The position numbers and the translations under genes are program-made. Positions 52,335 through 62,807 of a stretch of DNA of 64,000 nucleotides are shown one piece after another. Positions within the stretch are counted from its first letter, which is position 1, and every line of letters starts with the position of its first letter. The notes beneath the pieces are model-generated. The model searched no databases, was not told the DNA's origin, and saw only the letters and a program-made list of their open reading frames with translations. Source of the DNA: Candidatus Methylomirabilis tolerans (GTDB lineage: Bacteria > Methylomirabilota > Methylomirabilia > Methylomirabilales > Methylomirabilaceae); assembly GCA_019912425.1 (NCBI GenBank), contig JAIOIU010000080.1:1-64000 (forward strand). Reading direction: 5' to 3'.

Positions 52335-53341
52335 TGGACCCCGAACGCCCACCTCGCCAGACGATTCTGATCGTCGACGACCAGGAAGTCAATACATTGT
52401 TGGTCGAGACGATTCTGGCCTCGCAAGGTTATGAGATTATCTCGGCATCGGATGGGGAGCGGGCCCTCGAACTGGTGGCAGCCAGGCCGCCGGATCTTAT
52501 CCTGCTCGATATCATTATGCCTGGGATGAACGGGTTCGACGTCTGCGCTCGGCTCAAGGAGGACGAACGAACTCGATTGATTCCCATCGTGATGGTGACC
52601 TCTCTGAGCGATCTGCAAGACAGAATCCGTGGGATCGAGGCCGGGGCTGACGACTTCTTGACCAAGCCCTTTCGCTCGGCGGAGTTGATCGCGCGAGTCC
52701 GATCCCTGCTGAAGCTCAAGCAGTTTACCGATGAGTTAGAAGACGCGGAGGACGTGCTGTGCGCATTGGCCTTGAGTGTCGAGGCTAAGGATACATGCAC
52801 CGACGGGCACTGCGAGCGATTGTCCCTGTACTCAGTCGCCCTTGGCCGAAGTCTGGGCCTTTCCCGGGAGCAGTTGAAGGCGCTACACCGTGGAGGCTAC
52901 CTGCACGACATCGGTAAGATTGCTGTAGCAGAGTCGATTCTGAATAAAAAGACGGGATTGACTGATGAAGAATGGCAAATCATACGGGAACACCCGATCA
53001 TCGGGGAGCGGATTTGCAAGCCGCTCAAGTCGCTGAAACTGATCCTTCCTATCATTCGCCACCACCATGAACGATGGGACGGCGGCGGCTATCCCGACGG
53101 CTTGAAGGGGCAGGAGATTCCCCTGCTGGCCAGGATGATTCGAGTTGTTGATATCTACGACGCACTGGTAACGGCCCGACCCTATAAGCCTCCGCTCGAA
53201 CCCTCCAAAGTCTTTTCGACTATGCGTCAGACCTCAGAGAAGGGCTCATGCGATCCCAGATTGATGGAGCAGTTTATCGACCTATTACAGTCTGGTAAGA
53301 CTCTGGTGGGTTGGGAAAAGGTGAGGCCCAGGCGACCGTAG
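52334..53341 (+). CDS. Response regulator with HD-GYP domain
   Basis: 335 residues from ATG 52334. Receiver domain 1-125 with acidic pocket D15/D16, phospho-acceptor D59 (LILLDIIMPG) and K111 (LTKPF). HD-GYP phosphodiesterase domain 140-330 with H191-D192 (YLHDIGKI), EH at 219-220, HHHERWDGGGYP at 243-254 and DIYDAL. It should hydrolyse cyclic di-GMP when phosphorylated. No kinase gene is near. Its fusion to the lipoate/PDH operon by a TGATG junction is unusual and may be accidental. Confidence 0.92.
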   Translation: MDPERPPRQTILIVDDQEVNTLLVETILASQGYEIISASDGERALELVAARPPDLILLDIIMPGMNGFDVCARLKEDERTRLIPIVMVTSLSDLQDRIRGIEAGADDFLTKPFRSAELIARVRSLLKLKQFTDELEDAEDVLCALALSVEAKDTCTDGHCERLSLYSVALGRSLGLSREQLKALHRGGYLHDIGKIAVAESILNKKTGLTDEEWQIIREHPIIGERICKPLKSLKLILPIIRHHHERWDGGGYPDGLKGQEIPLLARMIRVVDIYDALVTARPYKPPLEPSKVFSTMRQTSEKGSCDPRLMEQFIDLLQSGKTLVGWEKVRPRRP

Positions 53342-53533
53342 CATGGCCCCTGTTCGGCTCCTTTTGGGTTGTTCCTCGGTGTGATCTCTGCTAGACTAAA
53401 TCTGTTTTGAAAACACAGCGCGAACGTCTATTCGACTGTATACTCGTCTTGTGCGTGAATCCGTGGTCGGGATGTGGCGTCTCGCGTGACGGAGTCTGCG
53501 ATGGCGCCTGGCCTCCTATTCTCAGGATCTCGA

Positions 53534-54289
53534 ATGACGAGGACTGATGGAGCAGGGCGACTCTCCGAGGTCACGCTTGCCGTCGAGACCAGGGGTTTGG
53601 TCAAGTGGTTCGGCGCATATCCAGCTCTGCGGGGCATTGATCTTCGCGTTGCCAAGGGGGAGATCCTGGCTCTGTTTGGCCCGAACGGAGCGGGGAAGAG
53701 CACCCTGTTGAGAATCCTGGCCGGACTGGTGCGGCCTACTTCCGGGTCAGCGCAGGTCGCTGGGTTCGATGTGAGCAGGGATGGCGATGGTGTGAGGCGG
53801 GTTGTCGGTGTTCTTGCCCATGGCCACCAACTATATGAAACCCTGACCGGACGTGAAAACCTCCTGTTTGCGGCGACCATGCTGGGGCTGGATCGCCCAG
53901 CCGAGCGGGTGTCTGAGGTTCTGGCGAAAGTTGGACTGGAGGGAGCGGCGGTCGCTCGGGTCCGAACCTTCTCCAGCGGGATGAAGCGGCGTCTTGCGCT
54001 CGCGAAGCTGATGCTCCGTGAGCCAAGGATCATGCTGCTTGACGAGCCGTTCACCAATCTCGACCTCCAGGCATCGAAGTTGCTGGAGGAATTCCTCATA
54101 GCCTCAAAAATTGCGGGCGCCACGACATTGCTGGCCACTCATAACCTGTCGATCGGGTTTGCCCTGGCAGACCGTATGGCTATCTTGCAGCAGGGGCGGC
54201 TGGTCTTTGACGCCGGACGCGACGAGGTGAGTCTGGAGTCGTTACGTTCCCTTTTTGCGCTCCATGGGGAGTTGTGGGGGGGCGAATGA
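53534..54289 (+). CDS. ccmA: Cytochrome c maturation ABC ATPase CcmA
   Basis: 251 residues from ATG 53534 (AGGA six bases upstream; GTG 53474 gives a longer form). ABC ATPase with Walker A GPNGAGKSTLL, signature FSSGMKRRLALAKL, Walker B IMLLDEPFTNLD and ATHNLSIGFAL. With CcmB/C it releases holo-CcmE from CcmC. Identified by its place at the head of ccmABCDEFGH. The 190 bases before it may hold the ccm promoter, including a TGTTTTGAAAACACA palindrome near 53401. Confidence 0.9.
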   Translation: MTRTDGAGRLSEVTLAVETRGLVKWFGAYPALRGIDLRVAKGEILALFGPNGAGKSTLLRILAGLVRPTSGSAQVAGFDVSRDGDGVRRVVGVLAHGHQLYETLTGRENLLFAATMLGLDRPAERVSEVLAKVGLEGAAVARVRTFSSGMKRRLALAKLMLREPRIMLLDEPFTNLDLQASKLLEEFLIASKIAGATTLLATHNLSIGFALADRMAILQQGRLVFDAGRDEVSLESLRSLFALHGELWGGE

Positions 54290-54963
54290 TCTTTACTCGA
54301 AGGGTTCTGGCGATCGCGTGGAAGGATCTCATAGCAGAGTGGCGTGATCGAGAAAGCATCACCGCCATGTGTTTTTTTGCGTTCCTGGTCTTATTTCTTT
54401 TCAACTTTGCCCTTGGCGGGGATCAGGCACTTATCCGGCAAGCCTCATCCGGCCTGTTGTGGTTGGCCTTTGCATTTACCGGCGTGCTTGGCTTGGCCCG
54501 ATCGGTTCAGAGTGAACTGGTGAACGACTGTTTAGACGGCCTGCTCCTGTATCCCGCCGAGCGGGAAGCGATTTACCTGGGGAAACTGTTGGGCAGTTTT
54601 ACCGTGATTCTCCTGGTGGAACTGATAAGTTTTCCCCTCTTTGCGGTCCTGTACAATATGAACATCTGGTCGCAACTCCCTAAGCTCCTATTGATCACGG
54701 CGCCTGCGACCCTTGGATTCGCTGCAGCGGGAACGCTGATGTCCACCATGACGGTGGGCCTAAGGGCACGGGAGGCCATGCTGCCGTTCCTCCTGTTCCC
54801 CATGACGATTCCTTTGATTTTAGCTGCTGTACGGGGGACGGAGGTCGTGCTGCGACGCGAGGCATTCGAACTCGCCATGCCCTGGCTCAAGCTGATGGCG
54901 GCGTTTGATGTACTGTTTCTTGTGGGGTCGGTGTTGACATTCGAGTTGCTGGTTGAGGAATGA
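54286..54963 (+). CDS. ccmB: Heme exporter protein CcmB
   Basis: 225 residues from ATG 54286 (overlaps the ccmA stop, ATGA). Six membrane segments; WKDLIAEWRDRESITAMCFF and the LLFPMTIPLILAAVRGTE stretch match CcmB. Membrane partner of CcmA in the system I pathway. Confidence 0.92.
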   Translation: MIFTRRVLAIAWKDLIAEWRDRESITAMCFFAFLVLFLFNFALGGDQALIRQASSGLLWLAFAFTGVLGLARSVQSELVNDCLDGLLLYPAEREAIYLGKLLGSFTVILLVELISFPLFAVLYNMNIWSQLPKLLLITAPATLGFAAAGTLMSTMTVGLRAREAMLPFLLFPMTIPLILAAVRGTEVVLRREAFELAMPWLKLMAAFDVLFLVGSVLTFELLVEE

Positions 54964-54997
54964 TACCGATGACGCGAAGTTCAAGGTGCGAGGCGCG

Positions 54998-55681
54998 ATG
55001 ATCGGACGGAGTGTTGAGCGGGCACTTGGCATCCTGACAGTCATTGGCCTCGTGATCGGGCTATACATTGCGTTCATCTATGCCCCGGCTGATGCAGTGC
55101 AGGGAGACGTACAGCGGCTGATGTACCTGCACGTTCCCCTGATCCTCGTCAGCTACCTGGCCTTCTTTGTCGTGTTCGTCGCCAGCATTCTGTATCTCTG
55201 GCGCCGTCGGCAACAGCACGACGCGATCGCGCACTCGTCCGCCGAGATCGGAGTGCTCTTCACCGCCCTGGCGATCGCCGTCGGTTCAATATGGGGGCGA
55301 CCAACCTGGGGAGTCTGGTGGACGTGGGACGCACGGCTGACTACGTCTGCCATTCTGCTCTTGATGTTCCTGGGCTATCTGATGCTTCGGACGCTGGTAG
55401 ACGATCCGTCGCGAGGGGCCAGATTCTGCGCGGTCCTTGGGATTATCGGCTTTCTCGATGTTCCGATCATCCACCTGTCGGTCGTGTGGTGGCGCACCTT
55501 GCATCAGCCCGCATCGATCCTGAGGCCAGGCCCATCAACGGTAGCCTCGGACATGCAGGTGGCGCTCTATACGAACCTGGCTGCCTTCGTGCTGCTGTAC
55601 GGATATCTCCTGGTCAAGCGACTTCAGGTCGAGGGGGCGAGGCAGGAACTTTTCAGGCTGCAAATGGAATTACTCGGGTGA
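54998..55681 (+). CDS. ccmC: Heme handling protein CcmC
   Basis: 227 residues from ATG 54998, preceded by GCGAGGCGCG. Six membrane helices with the WWD heme-handling loop WGRPTWGVWWTWDARLT between them and conserved His in MYLHVPLIL and IHLSVVWWRTLHQP. Loads heme onto CcmE. Confidence 0.94.
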   Translation: MIGRSVERALGILTVIGLVIGLYIAFIYAPADAVQGDVQRLMYLHVPLILVSYLAFFVVFVASILYLWRRRQQHDAIAHSSAEIGVLFTALAIAVGSIWGRPTWGVWWTWDARLTTSAILLLMFLGYLMLRTLVDDPSRGARFCAVLGIIGFLDVPIIHLSVVWWRTLHQPASILRPGPSTVASDMQVALYTNLAAFVLLYGYLLVKRLQVEGARQELFRLQMELLG

Positions 55682-55824
55682 ATCCATGGTCCTATATTTT
55701 AGCTGGGTATCTGCTCACCGCTGCCAGTGTGCTCTTCTATCTTTTGTCGCTCAACTGGCGAAAGAGGGCGGTGAGCGCTCAGGGTGATGCGCTCAGACGG
55801 CAGCGCAAGGATACGATACGATGA
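55678..55824 (+). CDS. ccmD: CcmD-type small membrane protein
   Basis: 48 residues. GTG 55678 overlaps the ccmC stop (GTGA), and its TGA overlaps the ccmE start (ATGA). One membrane helix (YILAGYLLTAASVLFYLLSL) followed by a basic cytoplasmic tail (NWRKRAVSAQ...RRQRKD) is exactly the CcmD layout. CcmD helps release holo-CcmE. The gene is short and easily missed. Confidence 0.85.
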   Translation: MNPWSYILAGYLLTAASVLFYLLSLNWRKRAVSAQGDALRRQRKDTIR

Positions 55825-56269
55825 CGAAGAAGACCAAACTACTGTTGGGCGGGGGCCTTATCGTAGCGGCCCTCGCGTACTTGATCAACAGCGGGATTCA
55901 GGAGGCTTCTGTCTATTACATCACGCCATCGGAACTCAAGGCGAAAGGTGGGGCGGCCTCGGATCGATCGCTTCGCCTCGGCGGGATGGTGGTGCCCGGG
56001 TCGCTCCACTGGGAGCCGCAGACACTGAAACTCACGTTCCGCCTGACCGACGGGAAGGAAGAGATACCGGTCGAGCACACGGGGTCTCCGCCTGACCTCT
56101 TTAAAGAGGGTGCGGGCGCGGTGGTTGAGGGGAAGTGCATGGACGGTGGTCTCTTTCAATCAAGCATGATCATGGCCAAGCATTCTGAGGAGTATGCCCC
56201 CCCGGAGAAGGGGGGGGCTCCGGCCGAGCACGTCCATCGAACGTTGGTAAAACCGCAGGGTACTCAATA

Positions 56270-56270
<1 letters not shown>
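55821..56270 (+). CDS. ccmE: Heme chaperone CcmE
   Basis: 149 residues. N-terminal anchor LLLGGGLIVAALAYLI, then the beta-barrel domain with the heme-binding H121 and Y125 in KHSEEYAPPE (HXXXY type, not the CXXXY variant of some archaea and sulfate reducers). Carries heme covalently through the periplasm to CcmF/H. Confidence 0.94.
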
Positions 56271-58251
<1,981 letters not shown>

Positions 58252-58273
<22 letters not shown>

Positions 58274-58770
58274 GCCTGCTTCTCAGTATTATCCCGTTTC
58301 TCCTGCTCCTCGCGTACGGTTTCAAGACCAACCCGAGGGAGGTGCCATCACCGTTAGTGGGTCACCAGGCCCCCCCGTTCGCTCTGACGATGTTTGATGG
58401 GAGCAGCAACAGCCTCGAGGCGCTTCGTGGGAAGCCTGTAGTCCTGAACTTCTGGGCCTCCTGGTGCTTCCCGGCGTGTTACGATGAAGCACCACACTTG
58501 GAGGCCGCATGGCAAACCTACCGGGACCGTGGGCTGATAGTGATCGGGGTCGATATACAGGATCGGGATGCGGATGCGAAGGCGTTTATTGAAAAGTTCA
58601 AGCTCAGCTTTCCGAACGGTCCTGACCTGCAGGGAAAGCTCTCCATTGGATATGGTGTCTATGGCGTGCCGGAAACTTTCTTCATCGGAAAAGACGGTAC
58701 GATTCATTACAAGCATGTCGGAGCCCTCGATGAAAGAATACTGAAGGCAAAGGTCGAGGAGATGCTGTGA
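58252..58770 (+). CDS. ccmG: Thioredoxin-like CcmG/ResA with a CX3C site
   Basis: 172 residues from ATG 58252, overlapping the end of ccmF, with GAGGAG upstream. Membrane anchor LLLSIIPFLLLLAYGF, then a TlpA/ResA fold (LVGHQAPPFALTMFDG, VVLNFWASW, YGVYGVPETFFIGKDGTI). It should reduce apocytochrome disulfides. The active site is C72-F-P-A-C76, a CX3C, instead of the usual WCxxC; the codons (TGC TTC CCG GCG TGT) leave no doubt in the read sequence. CX3C is the spacing of Sco proteins, so metal binding is conceivable. Confidence 0.85.
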
Positions 58771-58780
58771 TCGACGTGCA

Positions 58781-58828
58781 AGGTTCAAGGTTTAACCGTT
58801 CAACGTTCAATGTTCAACGTTTGACCGG
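58781..58828. repeat. GTTCAACGTTCAA-type near-repeats, left copy
   Basis: Units of GTTCAA(C/G/T)GTTCAA and CAAGGTTCAAGG fill the ccmG-ccmH spacer. The same units fill 59323-59392. Confidence 0.75.
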
Positions 58829-58843
58829 ATGAAGAGATGACAC

Positions 58844-59311
58844 ATGCGTAAGGCGTTCGTTGCGTTGTTGATTGCGGGAGTCCTATTGGCGGGATGGGCA
58901 TCCGCCACGCTTGCCGGCAGCATCGAGGAGCAGACCCTTCGGTTGGCTGCCGAGTTGCGTTGTCCGGTATGTCAGAACCTCTCGGTAGCCGACTCGCCTT
59001 CAGAGATGGCTATTCAGATGCGCGAGTTGATCTATGAGAAGATGAAGCAAGGTGAGAGTCCCGAGCAGATCCGAAGCTACTTCGTGAGTCGCTATGGCGA
59101 GTGGATTTTGCTCGCGCCGACGCGTCAGGGATTTAACTGGCTCGCTTGGCTGCTGCCATTCGTTGCCATCTTAGCCGGACTCGGGGTTATCGTTCTCACA
59201 ATCCGCCGCTCGATTGAGAGGAGTCACAGGTCGAACGCAGAACAGTTGCGCCCCCCTGATCCACGATATGCCAGCCGACTCGAAGCAGAACTCAAGGAGA
59301 TGGAACGCTGA
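58844..59311 (+). CDS. ccmH: CcmH-type thiol-disulfide protein
   Basis: 155 residues, ATG 58844. Signal/anchor VALLIAGVLLAGWASATLAG, then the reactive pair C40/C43 in LRCPVCQNLSVADS, a three-helix bundle, and a second membrane helix (WLAWLLPFVAILAGLGVIVL). Works with CcmF in heme attachment, keeping CXXCH thiols reduced. Confidence 0.93.
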   Translation: MRKAFVALLIAGVLLAGWASATLAGSIEEQTLRLAAELRCPVCQNLSVADSPSEMAIQMRELIYEKMKQGESPEQIRSYFVSRYGEWILLAPTRQGFNWLAWLLPFVAILAGLGVIVLTIRRSIERSHRSNAEQLRPPDPRYASRLEAELKEMER

Positions 59312-59322
59312 CGAATATAGAA

Positions 59323-59392
59323 AGTTCAATGTTCGACGTTCAATGTTCAACCTCGCACCTTGAACCTCGCACGTTGAACGTTGAACTTTGTA
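59323..59392. repeat. GTTCAACGTTCAA-type near-repeats, right copy
   Basis: Runs of GTTCAATGTTC, CCTCGCACCTTGAACCTCGC and ACGTTGAACGTTGAAC between ccmH and the next gene; direct and inverted versions are mixed, allowing hairpins. Confidence 0.75.
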
Positions 59393-59402
59393 CGTGCTCA
59401 TA

Positions 59403-59723
59403 ATGCCCATACTAATCATCATCCTGCTTATTGTCCTCGCGCTCTTACCGGTGCTCATTCCATTCTTCAGATCGTCCGAGAGAGCTTTACCTGGGTCAGA
59501 ACAGACTGAGTTGCAGGAGCTCTTGGCTGAGAAGCAGACGGTATTCACCGCGATCAAAGAGCTTGAGTTCGATCACCAGTCCGGCAAGCTCAGCCTTGAA
59601 GACTATGAGCAGGCGCGCCACAGCTATGACCTGAGAGCCATGGCTCTCCTTCAGGAGATCGACCGGCTGGGTAGTCAACGGGAAAGTCAGGACAGAGAAT
59701 CCGGAGGAAAACGGAACCGATGA
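59403..59723 (+). CDS. Small CcmI-like membrane protein
   Basis: 106 residues from ATG 59403 (GTG 59394 and TTG 59388 are in-frame alternatives). N-terminal membrane helix (ILIIILLIVLALLPVLIPFF), then a charged helical part with LQELLAEKQTVFTAIKELEF-DHQSGKLSLEDYEQ, the pattern found in the first, cytoplasmic section of CcmI/CycH and in small ccm-linked proteins. No TPR repeats follow. Its stop overlaps the mqnE start. Confidence 0.75.
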   Translation: MPILIIILLIVLALLPVLIPFFRSSERALPGSEQTELQELLAEKQTVFTAIKELEFDHQSGKLSLEDYEQARHSYDLRAMALLQEIDRLGSQRESQDRESGGKRNR

Positions 59724-60859
59724 GCCGCCTGATGGAGTCCAGGCTGACGGCTTCAGGGCTGGATAAGATCTATCAGAAGATCCTGGATGGCGTTCGCCCG
59801 AACTTTTGTGACGGACTGGCGCTCTACCAGACGCATGACCTGACCTCGGTGGCATTCCTCGCTAACCTGGTCCGCGAACGCCTGAATGATAATCTGACCT
59901 ATTTCGTCCGCAACCTGCACATCAACTATACAAACATCTGCAATAAAGGGTGCAAGTTTTGCTCGTTTTACGCCCCGCCCAGCGATTCGCGAGGGTATGT
60001 GCTGAGCATCCAGGATATCCAGGATCAGATTCGTAAGCATGACGGAGTTCCTATTCGTGAGATCCACATTGTGGCCGGGATCAATCCGAAGCTGCCATAC
60101 GAATACTACCTGGACCTCATTCGAGCCGTGAAGGATGTCAGGCCAGGCGTCCAGGTTAAGGCCTTTACGATGATCGAGCTGGCGCAGATCCGGCGAATGG
60201 CCAACAAGCCAATGGAGGAGGTGCTGGACGACCTGAAGGCGGCTGGACTCGATTGTTGTCCGGGGGGAGGAGCGGAGGTGTTCAGCGACCGTGTCCACGA
60301 GGAACTGTTCAGGGCCAAGCTGGATAATCAGGAATGGTTCGACGTGGCCAGATCTGTTCACCGGGCCGGTATACGCTCGAATGTGACGATGCTCTACGGC
60401 CACATCGAGACGGTGGAGGAAAAGGTGACACATCTACTCCATATTCGCGAATTGCAGGACGAAACGGACGGCTTCATGTGCTTTGTCCCGCTGGCGTTTG
60501 ATCCGACCGGCACCGAGCTGAGCCATCTGCCGATCACGACCGGGTATGCCAACCTGCGCGAGATCGCGATCGCCAGGCTGCTCCTTGATAATATTCCTCA
60601 CGTGAAGGCCTTCTGGATCATGACGACGCCGGCGGTGGCGCAGCTCGCACTCTGGTACGGGGCGGACGACCTCGATGGGACGGTCACGCATTACGAGATT
60701 ACGCACGCCTTGGGCGATAACTCCCACCATCAGGAGCTTCGCCATGACCAGCTTCTTGCCATGATTCGTGAGACAGGTCGACAACCGGTCGAGCGCGACG
60801 CGCTCTATAACCCCGTTACCCCTATTCCTCTTGCCACTTCGGGAATTGAAGCAAGGTAA
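59720..60859 (+). CDS. mqnE: Aminofutalosine synthase (menaquinone, futalosine route)
   Basis: 379 residues, ATG 59720. Radical SAM cysteines C74, C78 and C81 (CNKGCKFCSF). EIHIVAGINPKLPYEYYLDL, VQVKAFTMIELAQI, GGGAEVFSDRVHEELF and SNVTMLYGHIET match MqnE, which joins SAM to the chorismate-derived enol-pyruvyl benzoate. MqnC is a close relative, but the sequence blocks fit MqnE better. It implies menaquinone as membrane quinone, in keeping with the quinol-linked cytochromes in this window. Coupled by ATGA overlap to the ccm operon. Confidence 0.9.
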   Translation: MSRLMESRLTASGLDKIYQKILDGVRPNFCDGLALYQTHDLTSVAFLANLVRERLNDNLTYFVRNLHINYTNICNKGCKFCSFYAPPSDSRGYVLSIQDIQDQIRKHDGVPIREIHIVAGINPKLPYEYYLDLIRAVKDVRPGVQVKAFTMIELAQIRRMANKPMEEVLDDLKAAGLDCCPGGGAEVFSDRVHEELFRAKLDNQEWFDVARSVHRAGIRSNVTMLYGHIETVEEKVTHLLHIRELQDETDGFMCFVPLAFDPTGTELSHLPITTGYANLREIAIARLLLDNIPHVKAFWIMTTPAVAQLALWYGADDLDGTVTHYEITHALGDNSHHQELRHDQLLAMIRETGRQPVERDALYNPVTPIPLATSGIEAR

Positions 60860-60871
60860 GGGGGTAGTCGA

Positions 60872-60901
60872 GTAGGTCGGGTTAGCGCAGCGCAACCCGA
60901 C
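60872..60901. repeat. REP-like element, left of RAYT remnant
   Basis: 30 bases beginning GTAGGTCGGGTTAGCGCAGC. Reverse complement matches 61457-61486 at 29 of 30 positions. Also palindromic within itself (GTCGGGTT...AACCCGAC). Confidence 0.85.
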
Positions 60902-60908
60902 GGAGCAC

Positions 60909-61444
60909 ATGCGATACCGGCGAGCATGTATTCCGGGTGGCTCGTTCTTCTTCACCGTGGTGACGGAGCAACGGCGGCCGCTCTTTACGTCCGCGGATAC
61001 GGTTGGGGTCTTGCGAGCGGCGTTCCGCGCAGTACGTTCAACTCACCCCTTCGAGATAGATACCATGGTAGTTCTGCCTGATCATCTGTATTGCATCTGG
61101 ACGCTGCCGCCGGGCGATGCCGACTTCGCGACGCGCTGGCGGCTCATCAAGACATGGTTCACCAAGCACCGTGACCCGGCACTACGCACCAGGCCGAATC
61201 CCGCACGGACAGCAAAGCGGAACAGGCGGTATGGCACCAGCGCTATTGGGAACATGCGCTCCGGGACGAAGCCGATGCCATCCGGCATGGCGAGTACGTG
61301 CATTTCAACCCGGTCAAGCACGGGCTGGTGTCATCGGCAGTGGCGTGGCCGTATTCCAGCTTTCACCAATATGTTGAGGCCGGGATCTATTCAGCGGAGT
61401 GGGGACAGGGTACGATGGATTTCGAAGGGGTAGGGCAGGAATGA
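60909..61444 (+). pseudogene. REP-associated tyrosine transposase (RAYT), frameshifted
   Basis: Starts at ATG 60909 just inside the left REP-like repeat. IS200-like Y1 domain: RRACIPGGSFFFTVVTEQRR, VVLPDHLYCIWTLPPGDADF and RWRLIKTWFTKH. Near 61200 the frame shifts: the typical C terminus (RYWEHALRDEADAIRHGEYV, HFNPVKHGLV, AWPYSSFHQYV) is encoded in another frame and ends at TGA 61442-61444. The HUH motif is also altered (HLY where HLH is usual). The enzyme should be dead. Confidence 0.85.
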
Positions 61445-61456
61445 TGGAATCGGGTT

Positions 61457-61486
61457 GTCGGGTTACGCTGCGCTAACCCGACCTAC
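61457..61486. repeat. REP-like element, right of RAYT remnant
   Basis: 30 bases beginning GTCGGGTTACGCTGCGCTAA; inverted copy of 60872-60901 with one mismatch. Bases 61487-61670 hold no gene; CAGATTAGGC is repeated there. Confidence 0.85.
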
Positions 61487-61670
61487 AATACTGATGCTTC
61501 CAGCCGGTCTCGATAGCAAGGCTGCCGCCGCCTTGCCGCTAAAACATCCGCAATGACGCGGCGATAGGCTCCGAGGGGAGATGGGGCTCCGTCAGATTAG
61601 GCGGCGAGCCCGTCGGCCCTAAACAGATTAGGCCGATCTGTCTAATGTGAGTCAGCCGGAAAGTGGGAGG

Positions 61671-61959
61671 TCAAGCAGCCGCGAGCTTCTTGACGCGGAG
61701 CGACCGGCGTTTGGTCTCTGCCTTCGCCAGATCGTAGTGGAGTTGCTGGCTGAGCCCGCTCTCCGCTGTGGTACCGAAGACGATCGACAGACGGACCGCC
61801 ATCTCCGGGCTAATGCCTGCGCGGCAGTTCAGGATACTCGAGAGGGTCTTGCGGGCTGACTCCGAGCGCGTTGGTCGCCTCGGTCACGGTCAAACCGAGA
61901 GGCTGAAAACAGAGCTCTCGGAGGACCTTACCGGGATGGGGCGGATTGTGCATTGTCAT
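61671..61959 (-). pseudogene. higA: HigA-type antitoxin, frameshifted
   Basis: ATG 61959 opens [18 protein letters not shown] then [15 protein letters not shown], the start of HigA/VapI-type XRE antitoxins. One extra C near 61847 shifts the frame within the helix-turn-helix. The other frame continues [20 protein letters not shown], then AKAETKRRSLRVKKLAAA, to the stop at 61671. Loss of the reading frame inside the DNA-binding helix should abolish function. Confidence 0.75.
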
Positions 61960-61968
61960 AGGGACACT

Positions 61969-62236
61969 TCAGCGATAATCCTCATAATCGACATTGACAA
62001 CATCGCGGCCTGAGAGCGCGAACGTGATATGCCAATTCCCACTCACGCTCACAGCCCATGTTCCTGTTCGATCGCCCTTTGGTAGGTGCAGGTCCAGTCT
62101 CGGCAGGCCCATGCCGCGAGGCGCCCTCGCGACGTTCGATCGACCGAGGATCAGGCGTAGTCCATGGGCATGCTTGGTTTGGATGCCGGCAGTTGTTCCG
62201 CTGGCTGAATGTTCATATAAACGTGAGTCATCATTG
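61969..62236 (-). pseudogene. higB: HigB/RelE-type toxin, 5' end lost
   Basis: The frame encodes AGIQTKHAHGLRLILGRSNV, then LDLHLPKGDRTGTWAVSVSG and NWHITFALSGRDVVNVDYED, the core and end of HigB mRNA-interferase toxins. The usual first ten or so residues are absent: upstream codons continue antisense into the DUF486 gene without a credible start. It lies 9 bases before higA, the normal toxin-first order for this family. Confidence 0.7.
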
Positions 62237-62263
62237 TATATATCCTGATGGGGGGATTTCTGA

Positions 62264-62605
62264 ATGCCGATTATTCTTCGCACGGGGCTGTTGCTGACAC
62301 TCTCGAACATTTTCATGACGTTTGCCTGGTATGGTCATCTGAAAAATCTGAACAATCGTAACTGGTACATTGCGGCCTTGGCCAGTTGGGGGATCGCACT
62401 TTTCGAGTATTTGCTCCAAGTGCCGGCCAACCGCATTGGTTATACACAACTCAGTGTTTCGCAGTTAAAAATTATGCAGGAAGTCATCGCCTTATCCGTG
62501 TTTGCCCCGTTTGCTGTCCTCTACATGAATGAGCCCGTGAAACTTGATTTTCTATGGGCAGGCCTCTGTCTGCTCGGTGCGGTCTATTTTATCTTTCGCG
62601 CGTGA
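62264..62605 (+). CDS. DMT-family membrane protein (DUF486)
   Basis: 113 residues, ATG 62264 after GGGGG. Four hydrophobic segments. LLLTLSNIFMTFAWYGHLKN, WGIALFEYLLQVPANRIGY, QLKIMQEVIALSVFAPFAVLY and DFLWAGLCLLGAVYFIFR are near-universal in the DUF486 family, a small branch related to SMR-type transporters. Substrate unknown. Confidence 0.93.
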   Translation: MPIILRTGLLLTLSNIFMTFAWYGHLKNLNNRNWYIAALASWGIALFEYLLQVPANRIGYTQLSVSQLKIMQEVIALSVFAPFAVLYMNEPVKLDFLWAGLCLLGAVYFIFRA

Positions 62606-62632
62606 GTGAACCGGAGAGATGTCGGCGTAAGG

Positions 62633-62807
62633 ATCAGCTTTTCTCACCCACCTGTAATTCCTTGATCAGACGGGCAAGCACGTCCGTTGAGGATGTTGCG
62701 GCCTTCGATTGATTGCCCCCAAAATGGTGCAGGGCCTCGACGAGGCCGGCCGCCTTCCGATCGTTGGTAACAACCGTATGAAATGGGACGCTTCGATCGG
62801 TTGTCAC
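62633..62807 (-). CDS. Small hypothetical protein coupled to the deaminase
   Basis: 57 residues from GTG 62807, whose GTGA overlaps the stop of the deaminase gene: the classical coupling junction. Sequence VTTDRSVPFHTVVTNDRKAA then ALHHFGGNQSKAATSSTDVL then ARLIKELQVGEKS. Soluble, partly helical, no family recognised. It is below common length cut-offs, so it may be unannotated. Confidence 0.45.
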
